From the NCBI RefSeq assembly GCF_900187975.1, contig NZ_FZPC01000001.1, positions 62,001 to 126,000 of the forward strand: DNA of 64,000 nt. The letters run 5' to 3'. Under the pieces are notes generated by a model. It did no database searches, was not told where the DNA came from, and worked only from the letters and a program-made list of their open reading frames with translations. Below are positions 33,083-41,600 of the stretch, in pieces. Numbering within the stretch: the stretch's first letter is position 1; each line of letters opens with the position of its first letter. The DNA comes from Pseudomonas delhiensis (lineage in GTDB: Bacteria; Pseudomonadota; Gammaproteobacteria; Pseudomonadales; Pseudomonadaceae). The position numbers and the translations under genes were made by a program.

Positions 33083-33313
33083 ATGAATGATCTGAAAGTA
33101 CTCAACGAAAACGAAATCGACCAGGTAGCCGGCGGCTTCCTCTTCGGCATGCTGGGCGACCTGTTCGGCACTTCCGGCTCGCAGTCCGGCGGCCTGCTGG
33201 GCGGCGTGTTCAACGTGCTGCAGAACCTGCCGATCGTCGGTGGCCTGTTCGGCCTGGTCAACAGCATCTTCGGCGGCCTGTTCGGCGGCGGCTCCTCCAG
33301 CAACCCGCGCTGA
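33083..33313 (+). CDS. Putative double-glycine-leader peptide (class II bacteriocin/microcin-like precursor)
   Basis: A 76-residue peptide. Residues 1-18 (MNDLKVLNENEIDQVAGG) match the double-glycine leader consensus at every key position: L-12, E-8, I-7, V-4, G-2, G-1. Cleavage would release a 58-residue core rich in Gly, Leu and Phe (FLFGMLGDLFG, GGLFGLVNSIFGGLFGGG) with no Cys, one Asp and one Arg, so it should be hydrophobic and membrane-active. Such leaders are cut and exported by peptidase-containing ABC transporters (C39), but none is encoded within this window, and no immunity gene is evident. The ribosome site (GAGAAA) is weak. A secreted antibacterial or signalling peptide is the likeliest role; this is inference. 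Confidence 0.7.
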   Translation: MNDLKVLNENEIDQVAGGFLFGMLGDLFGTSGSQSGGLLGGVFNVLQNLPIVGGLFGLVNSIFGGLFGGGSSSNPR

Positions 33314-33394
33314 ACGCCAGGCGGCGGATAACGCCGCCGCACTCTCTTTCGCCCCGGGCGGACTACCCCCTACGAGGGATGCCAGTGCCCCGGC

Positions 33395-33530
33395 GCTGGC
33401 CTAGTCTGACTTGCAACGACAGCCATATGGAGGGACCGCCAGACGAGATGATCTGCCTTTCCAACCACGGTATCCAGCGCAGACATGCGCCCAGGCCCCA
33501 GCGAACCGCTCATTTCGCCGGGGCCTTTTC
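33395..33530 (+). ncRNA. Candidate small RNA or leader ending in a terminator
   Basis: About 100 bases of non-coding sequence, containing TTGCAACGACAGCCATATGG and GAGGGACCGCC, end in a strong terminator (next entry). The segment lies between the double-glycine peptide gene and the convergent moaA, so no gene follows for it to control. Either it is a separate small RNA or it is the 3' untranslated part of the peptide mRNA. I could not match it to a named RNA. Confidence 0.3.
33494..33529 (+). terminator. Rho-independent terminator
   Basis: GGCCCC-A-GCGAA pairs with TTCGC-C-GGGGCC (one A/C mismatch) around an 8-base loop and is followed by TTTTC. It ends the transcript that runs rightward from the peptide gene region. 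Confidence 0.8.
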
Positions 33531-33546
33531 TTTGGGGGACGGAAAA

Positions 33547-33638
33547 GTACGACCGTAGGATGGGTTGAGCTTGCGATACCCATCTGGCCGGGGTGATGGG
33601 TATCGCTTCGCTCAACCCATCCGACGAAGAGGTCGTAC
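33547..33638. repeat. Long inverted repeat (GTAGGATGGGTTGAG family)
   Basis: GTACGACC...GTAGGATGGGTTGAGC...GATACCCATC mirrors GATGGGTATCGC...GCTCAACCCATCC...GGTCGTAC. It begins 6 bases beyond the moaA stop and can form a long stem that may end or protect the moaA-containing transcript. Confidence 0.75.
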
Positions 33639-33644
33639 CTTGGC

Positions 33645-34634
33645 TCAGCCGCCGCTGAGGTTCATGAAGCGCAGTACCTGTACCTCGCCGCCGGCGCTGA
33701 ACTCATGGCGGGCGGGCTTGCGCTGCAGGGCGGCGTGCAGGGCGTCGAGGATCGGCCCATCGTGCAGCGGGTGGCGGCGCAGCAGACCGCGCAGGTCCAG
33801 GGAGTTCTCGTGGCCCAGGCACAGCAGCAGGCGACCCTCGGCGGTCAGGCGCAGGCGGTTGCAGGTGGCGCAGAAGTTGTGCGAGTGCGGCGAGATGAAG
33901 CCGATGCGCGTGCGCGGGTGCTGCGCCAGGCGCACGTAGCGGGCCGGGCCGCCGCTGTGCTCGGCGCTGTCCAGCAGTTCGTGGCGTTCGGCGATCAGCG
34001 CGCGCACCTCGTCGCTGGAGCAGAAGCTCTCCTCGCGGTCGCGGCCGACCTGGCCCAGGGGCATTTCCTCGATGAAGCTGATGTCCAGTTCGTGGGCGAT
34101 GGCGTAGTCCACCAGGGCCGGCACCTCGTCGGCGTTGCGGCCCTTCATCACCACGCAGTTGAGCTTGATGCCGGCGAAGCCCGCCGCCTGCGCCGCATCT
34201 ATGCCGCGCAGCACCTGGTCGAGGCGGCCGGTGCGGGTGATGGCCTGGAAGCGCTGCGCGTCCAGGGTGTCGAGGCTGATGTTCAGGCGCGCCAGGCCCG
34301 CAGCGCGCAGGTCGCGGGCGTAGCGGCCGAGCTGCGAGCCGTTGCTGGTCATGCACAGCTCGCGCAGGCCCGGCAGCGCGGCCAGGCGTTCGCAGTGGCC
34401 GACGATGCCGGGGCGCACCAGCGGCTCGCCGCCGGTGAGGCGCAGCTTGCGCACGCCGCCGGCGACGAACAGCCGGGCCACGCGCTCGATCTCCTCCAGG
34501 GTCAGCACCTGCTGGCGCGGCAGGAAGCGCATGTTCTCGGCCATGCAGTAGACGCAGCGGAAGTCGCAGCGGTCGGTCACCGACAGGCGCAGGTAGTCGA
34601 TCTTGCGGCCTTGGCCGTCGATCCAGGGGGACAT
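33645..34634 (-). CDS. moaA: GTP 3',8-cyclase MoaA
   Basis: A 329-residue radical-SAM enzyme that, with MoaC, turns GTP into cyclic pyranopterin, the first step of molybdenum-cofactor synthesis. The radical-SAM cluster is C23-DFR-C27-VY-C30. The second, C-terminal cluster is in [18 protein letters not shown] (about 254-271). The protein ends in Gly-Gly, as active MoaA proteins do. The start at 34634 is chosen from family length. It is the last gene of the narK1K2GHJI-ppiC-moaA series, supplying cofactor for NarG, although repeats lie between it and ppiC. Confidence 0.95.
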   Translation of the reverse strand: MSPWIDGQGRKIDYLRLSVTDRCDFRCVYCMAENMRFLPRQQVLTLEEIERVARLFVAGGVRKLRLTGGEPLVRPGIVGHCERLAALPGLRELCMTSNGSQLGRYARDLRAAGLARLNISLDTLDAQRFQAITRTGRLDQVLRGIDAAQAAGFAGIKLNCVVMKGRNADEVPALVDYAIAHELDISFIEEMPLGQVGRDREESFCSSDEVRALIAERHELLDSAEHSGGPARYVRLAQHPRTRIGFISPHSHNFCATCNRLRLTAEGRLLLCLGHENSLDLRGLLRRHPLHDGPILDALHAALQRKPARHEFSAGGEVQVLRFMNLSGG

Positions 34635-34674
34635 GGGTGTGCTCCGCTTGATGCCTTGGAGAAGGCGGATGATT

Positions 34675-34713
34675 TCCCCCTCTCCCCAGCCCTCTCCCTG
34701 AAGGGAGAGGGGG
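34675..34713. repeat. CCCTCTCCC palindrome between ppiC and moaA
   Basis: CCCCCTCTCCCCAGCCCTCTCCCTGAAGGGAGAGGGGG-type unit lying in the 118-base gap between two genes of the same operon, where it can form a hairpin and alter the stoichiometry of the flanking mRNA segments. Confidence 0.75.
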
Positions 34714-34752
34714 CTGTCCTCTGCAGCGATACGGTCCGCTGCCAACCGGCGA

Positions 34753-35571
34753 TCACTGCACCAGCGGCGAATCCGCGCCGTCGAAGGCGAAGCCCTCGAT
34801 GCGCGCCTCGCCGGCCAGCACGGCGATGTACTGGCTGACCGCGCGCTGCAGCACCTGGGCGCGCAGGTAGGCGGCGATGCGCGGGCGGGCCTCGGCGAAG
34901 GGCAGCGGCTCGCCGCCTTCGCGCGCCAGCAGTTCCACCACGTGCAGGCCGTAGCGGCTTTCCAGGGGCTGGGCCAGCAGGCCGGGGGTTTCGCGCAGCA
35001 GGCGCTTCTCGAACTCGGGCACGGTCTGGCCGGGCTCGATCCAGCCCAGGTCGCCGCCTTCGTCCTTCGACGGGCAGGCGGAGAAGCGCATGGCTTTCTC
35101 GGCGAAGCGCTCGGGGTGTTCGCGCAGCTCGGCCAGCAGCGCCAGCGCCTGTTCGCGGGCCTTGGCGCGGCCTTCCAGGTCGTCCGGGGCACAGGCCAGC
35201 AGGACGTGGCGCAGGCTCATGCGCCAGGGGCTGGTCAGGCGGCCGGGGTTGGCCTCGTACCATTGCCGGCAGCTGGCTTCGTCGGCTTCGGGTGTGCCGA
35301 CCTCACGGTCGACCAGGGCGCGGATGCGGGCTTCCTCGGGCGCCTCGCCCTCCTCCGCCTCGGCGCTCAGGCCCAGCGCGTCGGCGCGCTGCAGCAGCAG
35401 CTGGCGCACCACCAGCGCGCGGCAGGCACCCTGCAGTGCCTCGGCGTGGCTGGTGGCGGGGTGGTACTGGAGTTCGCGGGCCAGTTCGCTTTCGTCGATG
35501 GCGACGCCGTTGACCGCGAGCTTCGGCAGTTCGACGTGTTCGACACGGTTCTCGTAGTGGGAGCAACTCAT
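34753..35571 (-). CDS. PpiC-type peptidyl-prolyl cis-trans isomerase (NifM-like)
   Basis: A 272-residue protein. The start at 35571 follows AAGGTGAT. The C-terminal half is a parvulin domain ([24 protein letters not shown] through [21 protein letters not shown] and [11 protein letters not shown]), preceded by a helical chaperone-like region as in SurA/NifM. No signal peptide is visible, so it is probably cytosolic, where it may help fold the nitrate reductase. The gene sits directly after narI, an arrangement also found in P. aeruginosa, with a REP hairpin in the junction. Confidence 0.88.
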   Translation of the reverse strand: MSCSHYENRVEHVELPKLAVNGVAIDESELARELQYHPATSHAEALQGACRALVVRQLLLQRADALGLSAEAEEGEAPEEARIRALVDREVGTPEADEASCRQWYEANPGRLTSPWRMSLRHVLLACAPDDLEGRAKAREQALALLAELREHPERFAEKAMRFSACPSKDEGGDLGWIEPGQTVPEFEKRLLRETPGLLAQPLESRYGLHVVELLAREGGEPLPFAEARPRIAAYLRAQVLQRAVSQYIAVLAGEARIEGFAFDGADSPLVQ

Positions 35572-35590
35572 CTGGATCACCTTCGGGGGC

Positions 35591-35622
35591 GGCGGATGAC
35601 CGCGAACGGCCATCCGCCCTAA
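35591..35622. repeat. REP hairpin between narI and ppiC
   Basis: GGCGGATGACCG, CGAA, CGGCCATCCGCC: a variant of the main REP hairpin in which several stem pairs differ from the common form but the stem is mostly kept. It sits in the 66-base gap between narI and ppiC. Confidence 0.85.
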
Positions 35623-35637
35623 GGGTTGGCGCGGCGG

Positions 35638-36324
35638 TCAGGCCACGCGGCGCTTCTGGCGGACCACCTGGTAGCGGCGGCCCAGGTACCACACCGGGGC
35701 GCTGACGATGTGCACCAGGCGGGTGAAGGGGAACAGCACGAACAGCGTCAGGCCGAGCATCACGTGCAGCTTGTAGACCAGCGACACCGGGGCGATGGCC
35801 TCGGCCGCGGCCAGCGGCTGCAGGGTGACGACGGACTGCGCCCAGTCGGCCAGCATGACCATCACCGAGCCGTCCAGGTGGTGGGTGGAGGCGACTATGG
35901 TGGAGAGGCCGAGGATCAGCTGGGCATAGAGCACCAGCAGGATCATCAGGTCCGAGGCGTTGCCGGTGGCGCGCACCCGCGCATCGGTCAGGCGGCGCAG
36001 GATCAGCCCGGTCAGGCCGATGAAGCAGAGCACGCCGAAGAAGCCGCCGGAGACCATCGCCAGCAGTTGCTTGTGCTCGGTGCTGATGACGTGCTCGTAG
36101 ACGGCGTGGGGGGTCAGCAGGCCGACGAAGTGGCCGGCGAGGATGAACAGCACGCCCACGTGGAACAGGTTGCTGTACACGCGCATGCCCTTCTTGCTCA
36201 GCATCTGGCTGGAGCCGGCCTTCCAGGTGTATTGCGAGAGGTCGAAGCGCGCCCAGCTGCCCACCAGGCAGATGAGCAGGGCGACGTAGGGGTAGACCCC
36301 GAACAGCAGGGTATTCAACGACAT
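35638..36324 (-). CDS. narI: Respiratory nitrate reductase, gamma subunit (cytochrome b)
   Basis: A 228-residue membrane subunit with five hydrophobic segments. It carries two b hemes; candidate ligands are the His residues in LFHVGVLFILAGHFVGL (about 57-67) and in LHVMLGLTLFVLFPFTRLVHIVSAP (near 190-210). It oxidises quinol on the periplasmic side and passes electrons to NarH. The start at 36324 follows AAGGAG and lies 2 bases after the narJ stop. Confidence 0.95.
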   Translation of the reverse strand: MSLNTLLFGVYPYVALLICLVGSWARFDLSQYTWKAGSSQMLSKKGMRVYSNLFHVGVLFILAGHFVGLLTPHAVYEHVISTEHKQLLAMVSGGFFGVLCFIGLTGLILRRLTDARVRATGNASDLMILLVLYAQLILGLSTIVASTHHLDGSVMVMLADWAQSVVTLQPLAAAEAIAPVSLVYKLHVMLGLTLFVLFPFTRLVHIVSAPVWYLGRRYQVVRQKRRVA

Positions 36325-36326
36325 GA

Positions 36327-37064
36327 TCAGGCTCCTTGGCTGGCCACCCGGCGCGGCGGCACCGGCTGGGCGACCCATTGCAGGGGTTGTTCGAGGGCGC
36401 TGGAGGGCTGCCGCGGGTTCGACGGGCAGCCGGCGGCGGGCTCACTGAAGCTCACCTGGGTTTCCTCCCAAGCCTTGTCCAGCGCCTCCAGGCTGTCGTC
36501 GCGAGCCTCCTGCTCGCAGTCGCGGTGCAGCGCGGCCAGGTCCGGGCGCTCGCCGGAGAGTTCCAGCAGGCCGTGGAACACCGCCGCGTAGGCACTGCCG
36601 CGCTCGTCCAGGCGCGCCGCCAGCAGGGCGAGGATGTGCGCCACCTCGGCCAGGCCGACGCGCGCGCCCTCGGCGTCCTGCAGGGCGAGGAACTCCAGGT
36701 ACAGCGGCAGGTAGTCCGGCAGCTCGTTGACGTGGATGGCCAGGCCCGCGGCGTTGTAGCGGTGCAGCAGGTCGACCATGGCCTGGCCGCGGTCGCGGGA
36801 CTCGCCGTGGACGTGCTCGAAGAGCAGCAGCGAGACCGAGCGGCCGCGTTCGAACAGGCCGTCGTAGCGCGCCTGCACGTCCAGCAGGTCGCCCTGGCAC
36901 AGTTCGTTGAGCAGCGCGGCGAGGCCGTCGCGCTGCGCCTCGGGCAGGTCGCAGGTGCGGATCAGCGCGTGCAGCGCCAGGTTTTCCTCGCGCACTTCCG
37001 GCCGCGGGTAGTCCAGCAGCAGTGCGCAGAGCTTGAGCAGTTGGCTATGGCTGTGGCTGTTCAT
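36327..37064 (-). CDS. narJ: Nitrate reductase molybdenum-cofactor assembly chaperone
   Basis: A 245-residue cytosolic chaperone of the NarJ/TorD type, all-helical, needed to insert the molybdenum cofactor into NarG and to attach NarGH to NarI. The start is set at the ATG at 37064 because AGGAG is 8 bases upstream; a GTG at 37073 overlapping the narH stop is possible but has no site. The acidic middle (LELSGERPDLAALHRDCEQEA) is typical. It lies between narH and narI. Confidence 0.93.
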   Translation of the reverse strand: MNSHSHSQLLKLCALLLDYPRPEVREENLALHALIRTCDLPEAQRDGLAALLNELCQGDLLDVQARYDGLFERGRSVSLLLFEHVHGESRDRGQAMVDLLHRYNAAGLAIHVNELPDYLPLYLEFLALQDAEGARVGLAEVAHILALLAARLDERGSAYAAVFHGLLELSGERPDLAALHRDCEQEARDDSLEALDKAWEETQVSFSEPAAGCPSNPRQPSSALEQPLQWVAQPVPPRRVASQGA

Positions 37065-37069
37065 GGTCG

Positions 37070-38605
37070 TCACTCCTGGATCTGTACGGTCTGGATGACG
37101 TCGCGGCGGTCCACCGGCTTGCCGCCGAACAGGTTCACGCCGGAGTTGCCCGAGCAGCCGCTGCCGAAGCTGAAACCGCAGCCGCTGCGCTCGGCGAAGG
37201 CGTCGGAGAGCGCCTCCTCGCGGTGCGCGGTGGGGATGACGAAGCGGTCCTCGTAGTTGGCGATGGCCAGGTAGCGGTACATCTCTTCCACCTGCTGCAC
37301 CGAGAGCCCGACCTTGGCCAGCACCTCCAGGTCCTGCCGGCCTTCCACGTGTTCGGCGCGCTTGTAGGCGCGCATCGCCAGCAGGCGCTTGAGGGCGCGC
37401 AGCACCGGCGCGGTGTCGCCGGCGGTGAGCAGGTTGGCCAGGTACTGCACGGGGATGCGCAGGGACTCGACGTCCGGGATCACCCCGTCGCTGCCGATAT
37501 GGCCCTCGGCGGCGGCGTTCTGGATCGGCGACAGCGGCGGCACGTACCAGACCATGGGCAGGGTGCGGTATTCCGGGTGCAGCGGCAGGGCCAGCTGCCA
37601 GTCCATGGCCAGCTTGTACACCGGCGACTTCTGCGCGGCCTCGATGACGCTGTCCGGCACCCCGTCCTTGCGGGCCTGGGCGATGATCTTCGGGTCGAAG
37701 GGGTCGAGGAAGATCTCCAGCTGCTTCTGGTACAGCTCGCGCTCGTCGGCGCAGCTGGCCACTTCATGGATGCGGTCGGCGTCGTAGAGCAGCACGCCCA
37801 GGTAGCGGATGCGGCCCACGCAGGTTTCCGAGCACACGGTCGGCTGGCCGGCCTCGATGCGCGGGTAGCAGAAGATGCACTTCTCGGACTTGCCGCTCTT
37901 CCAGTTGAAGTAGATCTTCTTGTACGGGCAGCCGCTGATGCACATGCGCCAGCCGCGGCACTTGTCCTGGTCGATCAGGACGATGCCGTCCTCCTCGCGC
38001 TTGTAGATCGCCCCGCTCGGGCACGAAGCCACGCACGCCGGGTTCAGGCAGTGCTCGCACAGGCGCGGCAGGTACATCATGAAGGTGTTTTCGTACTCGC
38101 CGTAGATGTCCGCCTGGACCTGGTCGAAGTTCTTGTCGTGGCGGCGCTTGGCGAATTCGGTGCCGAGGATTTCCTCCCAGTTGGGGCCCCACTCGATCTT
38201 CTGCATGCGCTGCCCGCTGATCAGCGAGCGCGGCCGCGCCACCGGCTGGTGCTGCGCCTTGGGCGCGGTGTGCAGGTGCTGGTAGTCGAAGTCGAAGGGT
38301 TCGTAGTAGTCGTCGATCTCCGGCAGGTCGGGGTTGGCGAAGATGTTCGCCAGCACCCGGAACTTGCCGCCGATGCGCGGGACGATGGAGCCGTCGGCGT
38401 TGCGCACCCAGCCGCCCTTCCACTTCTGCTGGTTCTCCCACTCCTTGGGGTAGCCGATGCCGGGCTTGGTCTCGACGTTGTTGAACCAGGCGTATTCCAT
38501 GCCTTCGCGGCTGGTCCAGACGTTCTTGCAGGTGATGGAGCAGGTGTGGCAGCCGATGCATTTGTCGAGGTTCAGCACCATGCCGACTTGCGAACGAATT
38601 TTCAT
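37070..38605 (-). CDS. narH: Respiratory nitrate reductase, beta subunit (Fe-S)
   Basis: A 511-residue electron-transfer subunit. Four cysteine groups are visible: CIGCHTCSITC, CEHCLNPACVASC, CRGWRMCISGC and CIFCYPRIEAGQPTVC...C. The Trp replacing one Cys in the third group is the mark of the [3Fe-4S] cluster of NarH. The other three groups bind [4Fe-4S]. The start at 38605 follows GAGGAG. It moves electrons from NarI hemes to NarG on the cytosolic face. It lies 11 bases after narG. Confidence 0.96.
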   Translation of the reverse strand: MKIRSQVGMVLNLDKCIGCHTCSITCKNVWTSREGMEYAWFNNVETKPGIGYPKEWENQQKWKGGWVRNADGSIVPRIGGKFRVLANIFANPDLPEIDDYYEPFDFDYQHLHTAPKAQHQPVARPRSLISGQRMQKIEWGPNWEEILGTEFAKRRHDKNFDQVQADIYGEYENTFMMYLPRLCEHCLNPACVASCPSGAIYKREEDGIVLIDQDKCRGWRMCISGCPYKKIYFNWKSGKSEKCIFCYPRIEAGQPTVCSETCVGRIRYLGVLLYDADRIHEVASCADERELYQKQLEIFLDPFDPKIIAQARKDGVPDSVIEAAQKSPVYKLAMDWQLALPLHPEYRTLPMVWYVPPLSPIQNAAAEGHIGSDGVIPDVESLRIPVQYLANLLTAGDTAPVLRALKRLLAMRAYKRAEHVEGRQDLEVLAKVGLSVQQVEEMYRYLAIANYEDRFVIPTAHREEALSDAFAERSGCGFSFGSGCSGNSGVNLFGGKPVDRRDVIQTVQIQE

Positions 38606-38616
38606 GGCGTTTCTCC

Positions 38617-41600
38617 TCAAATGTCCCGGGGCAGCGGCTGCGGCAGGGCGTCGCCGCCCAGGCCACCGTGTTCCGGCTCGTCGAGCCAGTCGACCTTGTT
38701 CATCTTGCGCACCACCACGAACTCGTCGCGGTTGCAGCCCACGGTGCCGTAGTAGTTGAAGCCCCAGGCCTGCTGGGCGTAGCCGCCGATCATGTGGGTG
38801 GGCTTGAGCACCACGCGGGTCACCGAGTTGTGGTGGCCGCCGCGGGTCTTGGTGGTCTCGCTGCCGGGCACGTTCACGATGCGTTCCTGGGCGTGGTACA
38901 TCAGCACCATGCCGTCCTTCACCCGCTGGCTGACCACCGCGCGGCAGGTGGCGGCGCCGTTGGCGTTGAAGACTTCCACCCAGTCGTTGTCCTCGATGCC
39001 GGCGCGCTTGGCGTCATGCTCGCTGAGCCAGATGATCGGCCCGCCGCGCGACAGGGTGAGCATCAGCAGGTTGTCGCTGTAGGTGGAGTGGATGCCCCAC
39101 TTCTGGTGCGGGGTGATCCAGTTCAGGGTGATCTCGGTGTTGCCGTTGGGCTTCTTGTTGAACAGCTTGTCGGTGCTGCGGGTGTTGACCGGCGGCCGGT
39201 AGCTGACGAAGCCCTCGCCGAAGGCCTGCATCCACGGGTGGTCCTGGTAGAACTGCTGGCGGCCGGTGATGGTGCGCCACGGGATCAGCTCGTGGACGTT
39301 GGTGTAGCAGGCGTTGTAGCTCACGTGCTCGTCTTCCAGGCCCGACCAGGTGGGGCTGGAGATGATCTTGCGCGGCTGCGCCTGGATGTCGCGGAAGCGG
39401 ATCTTCTCCTCTTCCTTGGGCAGCGCCAGGTGCTCGTGCTCGCGCCCGGTGATCTTCGCCAGCGCGTTCCACGCCTTGACCGCCACCTGGCCGTTGGTTT
39501 CCGGGGCCAGGGCGAGGATCACCTCGGCGGCGTCGATGGCGCTCTCGATGCGCGGCCGGCCCTGGCTGACGCCCGGCTCCAGCACGCGGTGGTTGAGCTC
39601 GCCGATCAGCTTGATTTCCTTCTCGGTGTTCCAGCCGATGCCCTTGCCGCCGTTGCCCAGCTTGTCCAGCAGCGGGCCGAGGGAGGTGAACTTCCTGTAG
39701 GTGTTGGGGTAGTCGCGCTCCACCAGGTGCAGGGTGGGCATGGTGCGCCCCGGCAGCGGCTCGCACTCGCCCTTCTTCCAGTCAGTGCCGCCGAAGGGCT
39801 GGGCCAGTTCGTTGGCGGTGTCGTGCAGCAGCGGCACGGTGACCAGGTCCTTCTCCACGCCCAGGTGGCCGACCGAGACCTCGGAGAACTTCCTGGCGAT
39901 GGCCTTGTAGATCTCCCAGTCGCTTTTCGCTTCCCAGGCCGGGTCGGTGGCGGCCGACAGCGGGTGGATGAAGGGGTGCATGTCGGAGGTGTTGAGGTCG
40001 TCCTTCTCGTACCAGGTGGCGGTGGGCAGGACGATGTCCGAGTACATGCAGGTGGAGGACATGCGGAAGTCCAGGGTGGTGACCAGGTCGAGCTTGCCCT
40101 CGGCGCCCTGCTCCACCCAGTCCACCTCGGTGGGGCGCGGGCCGCCGGCCTTGCCCAGGTCCTCGTTCATCACGCCGTTCTTGGCGCCCAGCAGGTACTT
40201 GAGCATGTACTCGTGGCCCTTGCCCGAGCTGCCCAGCAGGTTGGAGCGCCAGACGAACAGGTTGCGCGGGAAGTTCTGCGCATCGTCCGGCTTCTCGCTG
40301 GCGAAGCGCAGGGTGCCGGCCTTGAGCTCGCGCACCACGTAGTCCTGCACCGGCAGCCCGGCCTTCTCGGCGTCGGCGGCGATGCGCAGCGGGTTGCGGT
40401 CCAGCTGCGGCGCGGAGGGCAGCCAGCCCATGCGCTCGGCGCGGATGTTGTAGTCCACGGCGTGCTCGGGGAACTGCTTGCTGTCGGCCAGGGGCGAGAG
40501 CACCTCGTGCATCGACAGCTTTTCATGCCGCCACTGCGAGCTGTGCAGGTAGAAGAAGCTGGTGCCGTTCATCTGCCGCGGCGGGCGGCTCCAGTCGGTG
40601 CCGAAGGCCAGGGGCACCCAGCCGGTCTGCGGGCGCAGCTTCTCCTGGCCGACGTAGTGGGCCCAGCCGCCGCCGCTCTGGCCGATGCAGCCGCACATCA
40701 TCAGCATGTTGATGACCGCGCGGTAGTTCATGTCCATGTGGTACCAGTGGTTCATCGCCGCGCCGATGATCACCATGGCCTTGCCGTGGGTCTTGTCGGC
40801 GCTGTCGGCGAACTCGCGGGCCACCTGGATGGCGCGGGCGGCCGGCACGCCGGTGATGCGTTCCTGCCAGGCCGGGGTGTAGGGAGTGTCGGCGTCGTCG
40901 AAGCCGCGGGCCACGTTGGCCCCGCCCAGGCCGCGGTCGACGCTGTAGTTGGCCATCTGCAGGTCGTAGACGGTGGCCACGCGCAGGGTCTTGCCGTCGG
41001 CGCCCTGGATGTCGCGGAAGGGCACGCGGCGCAGCAGCACCTCGTCGTTGTCCACGCCCTTGAAGTGTGGGTGCAGCTGGCCGGCGAAGTACGGGAAGCC
41101 CACCTCGCAGGCGTGCTCCGGGCCGTCGATCAGGCTCAGGCTCAGGCGCGTCTCGCGGCCCTCGCCGCCTTCCTTCTCCTCGATGTTCCACTTGCCCGAC
41201 TCGCCCCAGCGGTAGCCGATGGAACCGGTGGGCGAGACCAGCTGGCCGCTGCTTTCATCGAAGGCGATGGTCTTCCACTCGGAGTTGTTGTCCTGGCCCA
41301 GCCGGCCGTCGAGGTCGGCGGCGCGCAGGTAGCGGGTCGGCTTGAAGGCGCCCTCGCCGTGCGGCTCCAGCAGCACCAGCATGGGCATGTCGGTGTACTG
41401 CCGGCAGTAGTCGACGAAGTAGGCGCGCGGCTTGTCGAGGTGGAATTCCTTGAGGATGACGTGGCCGAAGGCCATGCCCAGGGCGGCGTCGGTGCCCTGC
41501 TTGGGGTTGAGCCAGAGGTCGGTGAGCTTGGCCACCTCGGAGTAGTCCGGGGTGACGGCCACGGTCTTGGTGCCCTTGTAGCGCACCTCGGTGAAGAAGT

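Noticed and set aside
33411-33596. Short plus-strand frame over the candidate small RNA
   Set aside because: It runs through a terminator hairpin and into a long inverted repeat, has no start site, and shows no protein-like pattern.
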